Of a stretch of 43,152 bases of DNA, positions 10,701 through 16,231 are shown piece by piece; within the stretch, counting starts at the first letter, position 1; each line of letters opens with the position of its first letter. The notes below the pieces were generated by a model. It was not told the DNA's origin, ran no database searches, and saw only the letters and a list, made by a program, of their open reading frames with translations. The DNA is from Streptomyces antnestii (GTDB lineage Bacteria; Actinomycetota; Actinomycetes; Streptomycetales; Streptomycetaceae): NCBI RefSeq assembly GCF_004005495.1, contig NZ_RZYA01000035.1, positions 1 through 43,152 on the forward strand, written 5' to 3'. The position numbers were made by a program, and so were the translations under genes.

Positions 10701-11021
10701 CTTGGGGTAGCCGCGACTTTCGTCGGTGACGGATTGACAACAGGAAGCTGGAACTATGCCGCGGCTGGCAGAGGGCTGGCTTGGACGCTCATCGGAGGAC
10801 GTATCGCTAAGAGCCTCGGAGGCGGGTGGCGGGGGTCAGCGTTCGTGGGCCGAGTTCGCGTCAAGACTGTTTCTCAAATGGAGAACGTCACCATCTACGG
10901 ATACCGCAAGACAATCGACTGGGGGGCGACGTATGGAAACATCAGTCTCAATGCGGGGCTTTCGACGACATTCTGTGGCGCAGGTGCCGCAAGCCCCGGC
11001 GGCACCGTAAATATTTGCTGA
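4734..11021 (+). CDS. Giant RHS/YD-repeat polymorphic toxin
   Basis: A 2095-residue secreted RHS protein. I start at ATG 4734; GTG 4737 sits better behind GGGGGA, and ATG 4794 would still leave the signal sequence (hydrophobic stretch at about 22-45 ending APVAAAAE). Residues about 290-720 resemble the SpvB/TcdB-like N-terminal part. YD repeats of the type TYDxxGR and YDALGR fill about 1010-1730 and should form the RHS shell. The conserved RHS core end lies at about 1795-1848 (GLTHLGAREYDPNFGRF, SVDP, ITASDPDGR). The last ~245 residues are a variable tip of lower GC with a hydrophobic segment (ACLVVSVGLCTGIGVLGVAA) and two late Cys residues. No known toxin fold was recognised in the tip. The family delivers C-terminal toxins to neighbouring cells; the next gene may give immunity. 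Confidence 0.88.
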   Translation: MVSGLRAEGLYRRRGGRYARMVRWVALSLVAYLVVGLLGAPVAAAAELALAKLKNPDPVPTSTVKKHQLDKPDQTAKHRWKAAPKAVWPHPGTATVKVPARGKAGADGLPVRVGRAGGKSPNQARAPKGVRVQVLDQKTARALGINGALLAVRSLDGAKGKVDVSLDYSGFRHAFGGDWASRLTLRQLPNCALTTPAKKTCDTGRTLKSDNNTETGALSARVTLPITDEATPQAVPVAKAPSANSVSGLSASQGTVLLAATAAASGAGGDFKASSLAPSASWSAGGSSGAFTWSYNIDTSDVPGGAQPDLGLSYSSQAVDGRTAATNNQANWIGDGWSMEPGYIERRYVSCSDDTKDSNGTDKSGDQCWKKDNAVLSLGGQSNVLIKDDTSGEWRLEDDDGTKIDKLTSINRGNGDDDGEYWRVTTPDGTRYYFGYNRLPGWVDGKAETNSTWTVPVFGNQSGEPCHATAFKDSWCQQAWRWNLDYVVDPHSDAMAYYWNTETNYYGLNVNPDTGASTATVYDRGGYLDHIDYGLRSSTMYSQKAAGRVDFTVSERCLTTCTTFDSTNAKNWPDVPFDRYCKEGDECKDRYSPSFWTRKRLTKIDTSVLTGGAYKPVDTWALTHQFPSTGDGTDPALWLASITRTGHTGTGDVTLPAVTFKGQQLANRVEGATTGGAPDPVPPLVRYRVYGVNTETGGTIGVTYSAADCKAGDVPTPSTNTRRCYPVMWSPPDAPAANYEPYLDWFHTYVATQVLEADNTSGAPVKETDYSYLDGMSWGKDEDEFTKAKYLTYGDRQGFGRVQVRTGAPASDKQTLKEYRYFRGIDDADVKDHEGIAVADHEAFAGMPREEATFNGDGGALQTTTSYEPWHGTATSTQARTGFSALHAYATGTKSEKTRTAVGASWRSTQTLRTFDTNGQVLTESDLGDLAKTGDEECTTTTYAANTSTNLLTSLKEVRNVAVACDKTPLLPADLISVARYYYDGATSQDIAPTKGDVTRLDEQDDKGTGYLTTATHTYDIHGRELSDTDVDGNTTTTEYTPKTIESPAAKTETNALGHATTTEYDPARSVATGTVDANGKRTDAVIDGLGRVLKVWNPSWTKADHATQPSTEYSYTISRTATNAVTTKSLQYDGSYATGYQLYDGLLRPRETQAPAIGTANRIVTETLYDTRGLTSKTYAAYYTDGAPSATLVKAADNTVPSMTENLYDGMGQVTDAITRSYGDEKWRTQTVYGGDRTTVIPPKGGTATTTVTDVQGRTTDLIQYTNADRTASQKTTYTYGKWDEPTKVTDPAGNTWSYTFDARGQKTKDDDPDKGVTDTTYDKLGHAVTTTDARGVTLTTGYDALGRQTDLAKGSTVLAKWTYDTVAKGQPTSSTRYIGGKEYTSTTDSYSDAYQPTSSTVTIPTEAGAMAGTYTWTFGYNAYTGQQEWIKHPAVGNLPSERQTTVYGEGNLPQKTTAGSITLVNSTAHDVFSRPVRTEFGTLGKKVYKTQVYDEVTGRPTRQTTDRDLAPQRIDDTTYAYDDAGNITGITTASGQDAAKSVDAQCFTNDALGRLTEAWTAKTDCTTKPSSTTVGGPDAYWQTFGYDAIGNRTKLTDHGTGALAGADATTTYMPKAPGTGLPHAVQAATVSGGALDGQKSTFAYDAAGNTKTRTIGATTQDLTWDEEGHLATLTAAGKTTSYQYDADGNRMITNDADGSQTLTLPGNSELKIAKDGTKQGVRYYTHEGQTVAVRTSDGFSFLLADHQGTSMAAVAMTTLAITRRKQLPFGELRAGQTDAIPGTRGYIGGTTDPTGLTHLGAREYDPNFGRFISVDPVIDIDDPQQMNAYAYANNRPITASDPDGRQYYDEFTGMGYGNTTAQKHAYQKWGYRDSNGRTTKKYRTRLATYTRHMNSYYNSSYYKKQLREDRKANDRAAQLKAQAERRKKDGIFGNIRKGNFGAAWSQSKSGLHDTFGTWEGWKNRVIPAIGFGACLVVSVGLCTGIGVLGVAATFVGDGLTTGSWNYAAAGRGLAWTLIGGRIAKSLGGGWRGSAFVGRVRVKTVSQMENVTIYGYRKTIDWGATYGNISLNAGLSTTFCGAGAASPGGTVNIC
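9868..10351 (+). repeat. RHS core segment repeated at 11658-12135
   Basis: This end of the RHS shell is present a second time, in the same orientation, at 11658-12135. By eye the copies agree at roughly nine of ten bases. The downstream copy lacks six bases (AYAYANN becomes AYANN) and has several substitutions. Similarity begins near the codons for IAK(D/G)GT and stops after KWGYRDS, exactly where the variable toxin tip of the full gene starts. Confidence 0.85.
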
Positions 11022-11073
11022 AGTAGAATCTCAGGCGCGCTGAAATGATCTGAGACGAGCCAGGGGTTGGAAG

Positions 11074-11634
11074 ATGATGGGTGCGGACACGGTAAGTTCG
11101 ACAGTATTGAGGCGGCGCTCCTGGCCGATATTCTTCGGGATTGCCATCCTGGGTCTTGGGGTTGGAGTGACTGCGGCCGTGTTTAAAGTGACCGCAATGC
11201 ATGGCTTCCGGGAGGGATGGCAAGGCATACCGGTGTTCCTGGCAGTCGCGGCAGTTTGCGGAAGGATCGCCAACAGTAAAGTGGTGATGCAGGGGGCCGT
11301 TCTCTTGCTGGTTAATCCACTGCGCACTTACATTATCCCAAAAGCGATGATCCGTAATGTCTCGGTGGGTGATGATGGCACGCTCGAAGTTCATCTGGAT
11401 GAGGAGAGAAAAATAGCGTCTTTCGCCTTTGGTGGTTCCCTCATCGATCGGATAAATCGCACGAGCCCCAAGGCTGAGCGGAATATTAGAAGCTGGCTGC
11501 ATTCAAGTCCCGCGATAGAGAGAACCGACCTCCAGGTCCGGTGGTCGCGGTGCATATTGGCAGATCTCTCCCTTCTGCTGTGCGTCGTGACAGCAGGAGT
11601 CGGTGCGCTCTGGATGGCCCTCAGCAGCGGATGA
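11074..11634 (+). CDS. Small membrane PH-like protein, candidate RHS immunity
   Basis: A 186-residue protein whose start codon lies 52 bases after the RHS stop, same strand. An AGGGG about nine bases before ATG 11074 is a fair ribosome site; ATG 11077 is also possible. Two hydrophobic helices lie near the N-terminus (about 18-36 and 44-60) and another at the C-terminus (about 164-182). Between them, VNPLRTYIIP ... VSVGDDGTLEVHL ... FAFGGSLI resembles the PH-like domain of small actinobacterial membrane proteins. Its GC is as low as that of the RHS tip and below both flanks, as expected if tip and neighbour arrived as one toxin-immunity cassette. Immunity is inferred from position and composition only. 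Confidence 0.6.
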   Translation: MMGADTVSSTVLRRRSWPIFFGIAILGLGVGVTAAVFKVTAMHGFREGWQGIPVFLAVAAVCGRIANSKVVMQGAVLLLVNPLRTYIIPKAMIRNVSVGDDGTLEVHLDEERKIASFAFGGSLIDRINRTSPKAERNIRSWLHSSPAIERTDLQVRWSRCILADLSLLLCVVTAGVGALWMALSSG

Positions 11635-11657
11635 GGCCCGCGCCGGGATCCAGCGCG

Positions 11658-12168
11658 GATTGCCAAGGGCGGCACCAATCAGGGCGTTCGCTACTACACC
11701 CACGAGGGTCAGACCGTCGCGGTGCGTACCAGTGACGGCTTCTCCTTCCTCCTCTCCGACCACCAGGGCACGTCCATGGCTGCCGTCGCCATGACCACCC
11801 TCGCGATCACCCGCCGCAAGCAACTCCCGTTCGGCGAGCTCCGAGCCGAGCAAGCCGACACGATTCCCGGCACCCGTGGCTACGTCGGAGGCACCACCGA
11901 CCCGACCGGCCTGACCCATCTCGGCGCTCGCGAATACGACCCCAACCTCGGCCTCTTCATCTCCGTCGACCCGGTCATCGACATCGACGACCCCCAGCAG
12001 ATGAACGCCTACGCCAACAACCGCTCGATCACCGCCTCGGACCCCGACGGCCGGCAGTACTTCGACGAACTCGCGGGCATGGGGTACGGCACCACGGCGC
12101 AGAAGCACGCCTACCAGAAGTGGGGCTACCGCGACAGTCGGGAGTCGGCGCAACTCTCGGGTTCATGA
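11658..12168 (+). pseudogene. Orphan RHS core tip, toxin lost
   Basis: This is a promoterless second copy of the RHS core end: VRYYTHEGQTVAVRTSDGF, LTHLGAREYDPNLGLF, SVDPVIDIDD and DPDGRQYFDELAGMGYG can be read in one frame. It starts in the middle of the shell without signal peptide or shell, and after KWGYRDS (about 12135) it runs into unrelated DNA, ending at a stop at 12166-12168. A GTG at 11722 could start translation but has no clear ribosome site. In RHS loci such displaced fragments are remnants or reserves of earlier C-terminal cassettes. Here its toxin tip has been removed by the element that follows. Confidence 0.8.
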
Positions 12169-12870
12169 AGGAAGGTGCTGCAACCGCGGCGGAAAGCGTC
12201 TGCGCGCTGGTTGCGTTCCGTGCGAGCTGGCGGCAACAGCCGCATCGTCCAGCTGGGCCAGAGCATCGCTGGCGTCATCGCTGCCCGCCGCTCGATGGCC
12301 TCGGACCGCAGGCTGGGCCATCGCGGGCGTGGAGCGGCGCTGGAATACCGGAGGCGGGCGTGCAGGGACGCCTCCGCATCCAGGCGGGTCAGAGCACGTC
12401 CGGCCAACTCGGGTCCGCCGGGCAGCCAGCGTTTGGCCAGGGTGCCGATCTTGGCATTCGGCTTGGTCTTCAACGAGCGGTCGGTGCCGAAAGCCCAGGC
12501 GTAGAGGGCTTCGTGGTCGCGATGACCGGGCCGGAGCGCGATGCTGGCCAGGGTCGTCCCCAGCGCAGCGCTGTGGGCATCCTGTCCGATGTCGGTCTCG
12601 GGCAACTCTGGCGGCCTCGTGCCGCACTCGGCGAGCACGGTGTGCACCACGTCGGGTCCCCAGTTCACGTGGGAGCGCAGGCCGAGCAGAATTCGCCAGG
12701 CCAGGGCATAGAGCTGTTGGAGTTCCGCCTGAGCTGCCGGGCGCGCGTGCATGTCCCCGGTGAGAAGTGCGGTGACGCGCCGCTGGGCGGTCAGGACAAG
12801 TCCTGTGCCGGGCAGCGGGATGACCGGCGCCTGGGCCAAGCGATAACCGCACGGGACTTTGGGCCCGGTT
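12163..12870 (-). pseudogene. TniQ-like protein fragment
   Basis: On the minus strand a coding-looking frame runs CGYRL ... LVLTAQRRVTALLTG, then LYALAWRILLGLRSHVNWG, HEALYAWAFG and ends in AMLWPSWTMRLLPPARTERN. The start (last Cys of a zinc ribbon, then Pro-rich turn and 'AQ') resembles the middle of TniQ-family proteins, which help choose targets in Tn7-like and related transposons. The N-terminal zinc-finger part is missing, and the upstream sequence belongs to an ISL3 transposase in another frame. At the other end it abuts the orphan RHS copy. It is a fragment without its own start. The TniQ assignment is tentative; another helix-rich streptomycete family is possible. Confidence 0.45.
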
Positions 12871-12879
12871 CGGTCGGCG

Positions 12880-13250
12880 CGGCTGGTTGCGGACCAGCTC
12901 CTGGAAGACCCGGGCAAAGTCGCAAGCCCGGGCGATGTCAGGGCAGGCGAGACGGACCTGGTCGAGCTGCTCGACCTCGTTCTCGGTCAGCTTCTCCCGG
13001 GGTCTCATGATCCAGCTTGTGATCTTGCGGGGGCTGGGGATGGCAACGCGGACGGGTTCGGCGATGCCGGCTTTGAGGGCGGCGAGGTGCTTGCGGACGA
13101 CCTGGACGCTGCCCAGGTAGCCGCGGTCTCGGATCTCCTGGAAGAGCTGGGTGCCGCTGGTGATCCCGTTGGTGAACCGGGCGTTGACATACGGCTTGAA
13201 CGGTTCCAGCACCCCGTTGGGACGCCGGTTGTCGGCGTACTTCTCTCAGT
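12880..13250 (-). pseudogene. ISL3-family transposase fragment (first)
   Basis: The minus strand encodes LEPFKPYVNARFTNG, TQLFQEIRDRGYLGS, VRKHLAAL and ITSWIMRPREKLTENE, which is the insertion region between the second Asp and the catalytic Glu of ISL3-type DDE transposases. Upstream the frame is interrupted by a stop near 13250, and downstream it switches frame near 12880 and becomes unrelated. N-terminal zinc/HTH part and C-terminal Glu segment are both absent, so it cannot be active. Its sequence differs clearly from the ISL3 remnant at 13878-14500, so the two come from different elements. Confidence 0.7.
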
Positions 13251-13371
13251 GCTCCACACAGTACGGAGATAAGTGCACCAGTCTTCGCCCCATGGGCCCT
13301 TGATCCTGGATGAATGAGGCAGGCGTCTGAGATGCTCCATCTGGGGCAGTCCGCTGGGGGAGGAGCGATCC

Positions 13372-13602
13372 GTGGGTGACTGGCTGAGCTTGGTCTGGGG
13401 AGGCGTCGTGGGTGCTGGCGCGACGGTTATCGCGCTCGACTATCGGAACGTTGGGCTGCGCGTGTATGACCTGATAGCCCAGCGGTCACCTGGTGGCGGG
13501 GTTGATGCAAGGTTCTCGCCCGACATCATGCGAGGCACCTTTGGGGTACTCGGTGTCGTCTTTCTTGCAGCCACTGGGATGAGGGCGTTCGGGATGTTCT
13601 GA
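13372..13602 (+). CDS. Small two-helix membrane protein
   Basis: A 76-residue protein with a clear ribosome site (GGGGGAGGAG ending about seven bases before GTG 13372). A hydrophobic segment lies at about 4-24 (LVWGGVVGAGATVIALDY) and a second at about 54-74 (GTFGVLGVVFLAATGMRAFG), joined by a polar loop that contains RSPGGGV. This looks like a conserved streptomycete small membrane protein of unknown function. It sits alone between two transposase remnants and is intact, unlike everything around it. Confidence 0.65.
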   Translation: MGDWLSLVWGGVVGAGATVIALDYRNVGLRVYDLIAQRSPGGGVDARFSPDIMRGTFGVLGVVFLAATGMRAFGMF

Positions 13603-13877
13603 AGTCCCGGCGGTAGCTGGCCCTTTGCCGGTCGCCGGAGAAGGTTGAAATGCCTGGTTCAGACCGCGAAACCGCCTCAGCTCCAGCCACCGATGCGGGT
13701 CCAACACCACTGCCAGCCGCCCTCCGCCGACCCCGAACAGACAGCAGAACTCCCGGCTTCAGCCCCTCCACGCATCAACAACGGTGCACTCTCATCCGTA
13801 CGTGGTGGTGCACGTTCACGGCCCTGGCAAGATTTTCGTGAAGCGGGGGTGTGCCACCGTGCGCCGGTGACGCTCCG
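13603..13877. other. Non-coding stretch beside ISL3 remnant
   Basis: No gene was recognised. The part next to 13877 probably includes the 3' end of the ISL3 element (sequence such as CGAAAATCTTGCC on the minus strand), but no matching terminal repeat on the other side was found, because the 5' part of that element is missing. Confidence 0.3.
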
Positions 13878-14500
13878 TCAAGGGTGGTGGCGCCGGAGTC
13901 CGGCCATAAGGATGACGCGGTGGCGGAGGAGTGGAACCCCGGCACGGCCGGCCATGATCCTTTTCTGGAGCTTCAGATCCGTGATCCGGCCTTCGTTGAC
14001 ACCGGAGTTGAACGGGGTGGTGATCCCCTCAACGACTGCGCGTTGGTCTTCACGGATGGCCTTGGCCAGGCTGGCCAAGGCTGGGAGGCGGGAGGCTGCG
14101 AGGTGTTCGAGCCAGTCGGGCAGCGGGGCGGCGTCGTGGGCGTCGAGCATGGCCGCGAACTGTCGAACCAGGTCGTGTGTGTGGTTCAGCTCCGGGCACT
14201 GTTCGAGTAACCGCCGGAGTACCTCGGTGGCGTGCAGGCCGCGCCGGGACGGTGTGGTGGTGATCCACCGGGCGACTTGGCGGGGCGAGGGCGGCCGCTC
14301 GCACGGTGTGTCGATCGGCAGACCGCGACGCAGGGGCGCGATGGACATCTTGACTCTCTGGTAGTGGCCGCAATAGCCCTTGGCGACGATCTCCTGGTGA
14401 AGCACCGTCGCGGTGTGCTCGCCTTCCTCCCAACGTTGACGCAAGTACTCCAGATACGGGTCGAGACTCGTGGACCGGCGGGGCGGAGTGCGCACTCGGT
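13878..14500 (-). pseudogene. ISL3-family transposase, C-terminal part (second)
   Basis: The minus strand reads LDPYLEYLRQRWEEGEHTA, VLHQEIVAKGYCGHYQRVK, then RWITTTPSRRG and the C-terminal catalytic segment LASLAKAIREDQRAVVEG ... NSGVNEGRITDLKLQKRIM, where the Glu of NEGRI corresponds to the catalytic Glu of ISL3 transposases, followed by GRAGVPLLRHRVIL. The N-terminal zinc finger, the HTH and both catalytic Asp residues are missing. Upstream of about 14500 the frame runs antisense through an oxidoreductase remnant, so the long open frame there is not transposase. The junction probably marks the insertion or a later deletion. Confidence 0.75.
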
Positions 14501-14504
14501 GACG

Positions 14505-14810
14505 CCGGATCCTCCCCCAACTCCCAAGACCGGGGCCGCGATCCGCAAGCAGGCCCCTGTCGTCGCCCGCAACGTCACCGCCAGCCTCACGGGCGCCGAC
14601 CGGCTGCCCGCCTCGTACGACGGGTACTCCTCCTGCCCGATCACCACCGCGCGGAACCGCATGCTGCTGGCCGAGTTCGACTACTCCATGCAACACCGCC
14701 CCAGCTTCCCCGGCATCGACACGACGCACGAGCGCCGGGACATGTGGTACCTCAAGCGCTACGGACTGCCGTTCCTCTACTGGAACCTCATGCTGCGCGG
14801 ACGGGCCTGA
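14505..14810 (+). pseudogene. C-terminal remnant of SQR-type flavoprotein
   Basis: The last ~100 codons of an FAD/NAD(P)-dependent oxidoreductase of the sulfide:quinone reductase type are intact: PKTGAAIRKQAPVVARN, ASYDGYSSCPITTARNRM, LLAEFDYSMQ, HERRDMWYLKRYGLP and a normal stop at 14808-14810. The N-terminal two-dinucleotide-fold part is missing; upstream of about 14505 the sequence is the opposite-strand ISL3 remnant. The full enzyme would oxidise sulfide and pass electrons to quinone. The fragment lacks the FAD site and cannot function. It is of note because the adjacent cassette produces sulfide. Confidence 0.75.
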
Positions 14811-14934
14811 ACCCACCGCCTCAGGGCCGGCGCCGATGCTCCCAGGCTCGGCACCAGCCCTGAGACAGCCCGTGACGAGGCAAACCAGCCGACGGTGCAG
14901 GTGGTTGACGCACCGTGTGGTTCGTCGGCGCATG

Positions 14935-14976
14935 CGGCCGCCGGCCCGGGCACAGCTTCCCCCGGGCCGGCGGCCG
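14935..14976. terminator. Strong GC hairpin (16-bp arms)
   Basis: CGGCCGCCGGCCCGGG at 14935-14950 is perfectly inverted at 14961-14976, loop of 10 bases. It lies between the plus-strand SQR remnant and the 3' end of the minus-strand desulfhydrase gene, so it could end transcription from either side. There is no T-run, which is common for actinobacterial terminators. Confidence 0.6.
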
Positions 14977-14981
14977 TCACG

Positions 14982-15050
14982 GATGCGGCCCGGTCCCGCT
15001 CCGCACAGACCTCCCCGGTGATCTGTGCACGAGCAGGACCGGGCCGCATC
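14982..15050. terminator. Long hairpin terminator (15-bp perfect outer arms)
   Basis: GATGCGGCCCGGTCC at 14982-14996 is perfectly inverted at 15036-15050. Inside, GCTC/GAGC and GCACAGA/TCTGTGC continue the pairing with one or two bulges, leaving a ~12-base loop. It is directly beside the previous hairpin and about 50 bases past the stop of the minus-strand cassette. The pair is best read as a tandem bidirectional terminator. Confidence 0.65.
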
Positions 15051-15102
15051 GAGCCGCCCTCAGCAGGGATCAGCCAGCCTCCCGTCGCGGTGAAGGCGCC
15101 CG

Positions 15103-16092
15103 TCAGGCGAACACCGACCGGTAGCCGAAGAGGCCGGCCGAGCCCCCGGTGTGGAGGAAGACCACGTTGTCGTCGGGGCCGAACTTCCCCTCCGCGATGT
15201 TCCCCAGCAGGCCGGCCATGGCCTTCCCGGTGTAGACGGGGTCGAGGAGGATGCCCTCGGTGCGTGCGACGAGGGTGACCGCGTCGACCATGGCCGCGGT
15301 CGGGATGCCGTAGCCGTCCCCGACGAACCGGTCGTCCGCCCGGACCCGTTCGGCCGGGAGCCCGTCCGTGCTGCCGAGCAGCTCAAGGACCTCGACGGTC
15401 AGTTCGTGGACGAGCTTGCGCTGCGCCTCCTCGGTCCGGCTGACGCAGACACCGAGGACGTCGGTGTCGGAGCCGAGCGACCGGAGCCCGGCGAGCAGTC
15501 CGGCCTGGGTGCCCGCGCTCCCGGTGCCCAGCACGACGCTGGTGATGTCGATCTCGTGCTGGGCGAGCTCGGCAGCGCAGTCCACGTAGCCGAGTGAACC
15601 GATCGCGTTGGAGCCGCCGATCGGAATGACGTAGGGGGTGTTTCCGCGCGCCCGGTAGACGGCAGCGACCTCCTGCGCGGCCATTTCCATGTCGGACCCG
15701 GCGGGCAGCCGGTCGACAATCTCGGCGCCGAACAGGCCATCCAGCAGGATGTTGCCCGAGCCCGTGTAGTCGTCGTCCCGGTCCACGGCGTGCTCCAGGA
15801 CCACTGCGCATGCCAGGCCCGTCCGCGCGGCTGCGGCCGCGGTCTGCCGGACGTGGTTGGACTGGATGGCGCCGCTGGTGATCAGTGTGTCGGCGCCGCG
15901 CTGCAGGGCGTCAGCCACCAGGTACTCCAGCTTGCGGGTCTTGTTTCCGCCGGTCGCGAGGCCGGTGCAGTCGTCCCGCTTGATCCACAGGTTCGGGGCG
16001 GGGCCGGAGCGGCGCAGGGTGGCGGTGAGCCGCTCCATCGGTTCGAGCGGGGTCGGGAAATGTCCCAGCGAGCTGCGGGGGAAGGGGGCCAT
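15103..16092 (-). CDS. dcyD: D-cysteine desulfhydrase-family PLP enzyme
   Basis: A 329-residue fold-type II PLP enzyme of the ACC deaminase/D-cysteine desulfhydrase family. I chose ATG 16092 (GAGGA nine bases upstream, product starting MAPFPRSSLGHFPTPLEP) over an in-frame ATG 42 bases upstream. Lys51 in GGNKTRKLEYL is the PLP lysine. The SGAIQSNH substrate loop (Ser-Asn-His) and GTGSAGTQAG phosphate-binding loop are present. D-cysteine desulfhydrase converts D-cysteine to pyruvate, sulfide and ammonia. Relatives act on ACC, L-cysteate (CuyA) or D-serine-like substrates, and sequence alone does not decide. It is the last gene of a unit with a permease, RidA and an L-cysteine desulfhydrase-like enzyme, which favours a sulfur amino acid. 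Confidence 0.8.
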   Translation of the reverse strand: MAPFPRSSLGHFPTPLEPMERLTATLRRSGPAPNLWIKRDDCTGLATGGNKTRKLEYLVADALQRGADTLITSGAIQSNHVRQTAAAAARTGLACAVVLEHAVDRDDDYTGSGNILLDGLFGAEIVDRLPAGSDMEMAAQEVAAVYRARGNTPYVIPIGGSNAIGSLGYVDCAAELAQHEIDITSVVLGTGSAGTQAGLLAGLRSLGSDTDVLGVCVSRTEEAQRKLVHELTVEVLELLGSTDGLPAERVRADDRFVGDGYGIPTAAMVDAVTLVARTEGILLDPVYTGKAMAGLLGNIAEGKFGPDDNVVFLHTGGSAGLFGYRSVFA

Positions 16093-16231
16093 GGGAAAAG
16101 ATCCTCGCTTCTTGATCATTGCGGGCCGGGGCATCCGGACCCATTGCTCTCGGGCGGTCAGGAACCGGGACAGGGACGTGCCGTCCCGGCGCTGGCGGTC
16201 CTGTTCTGTTTCGGTGGCCGTGTGCTTGGCC

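Noticed and set aside
14501..14933. N-terminal extension of the second ISL3 frame
   Set aside because: This part is antisense to the SQR-type remnant, whose sequence is clearly recognisable on the plus strand; the transposase similarity stops near 14500.
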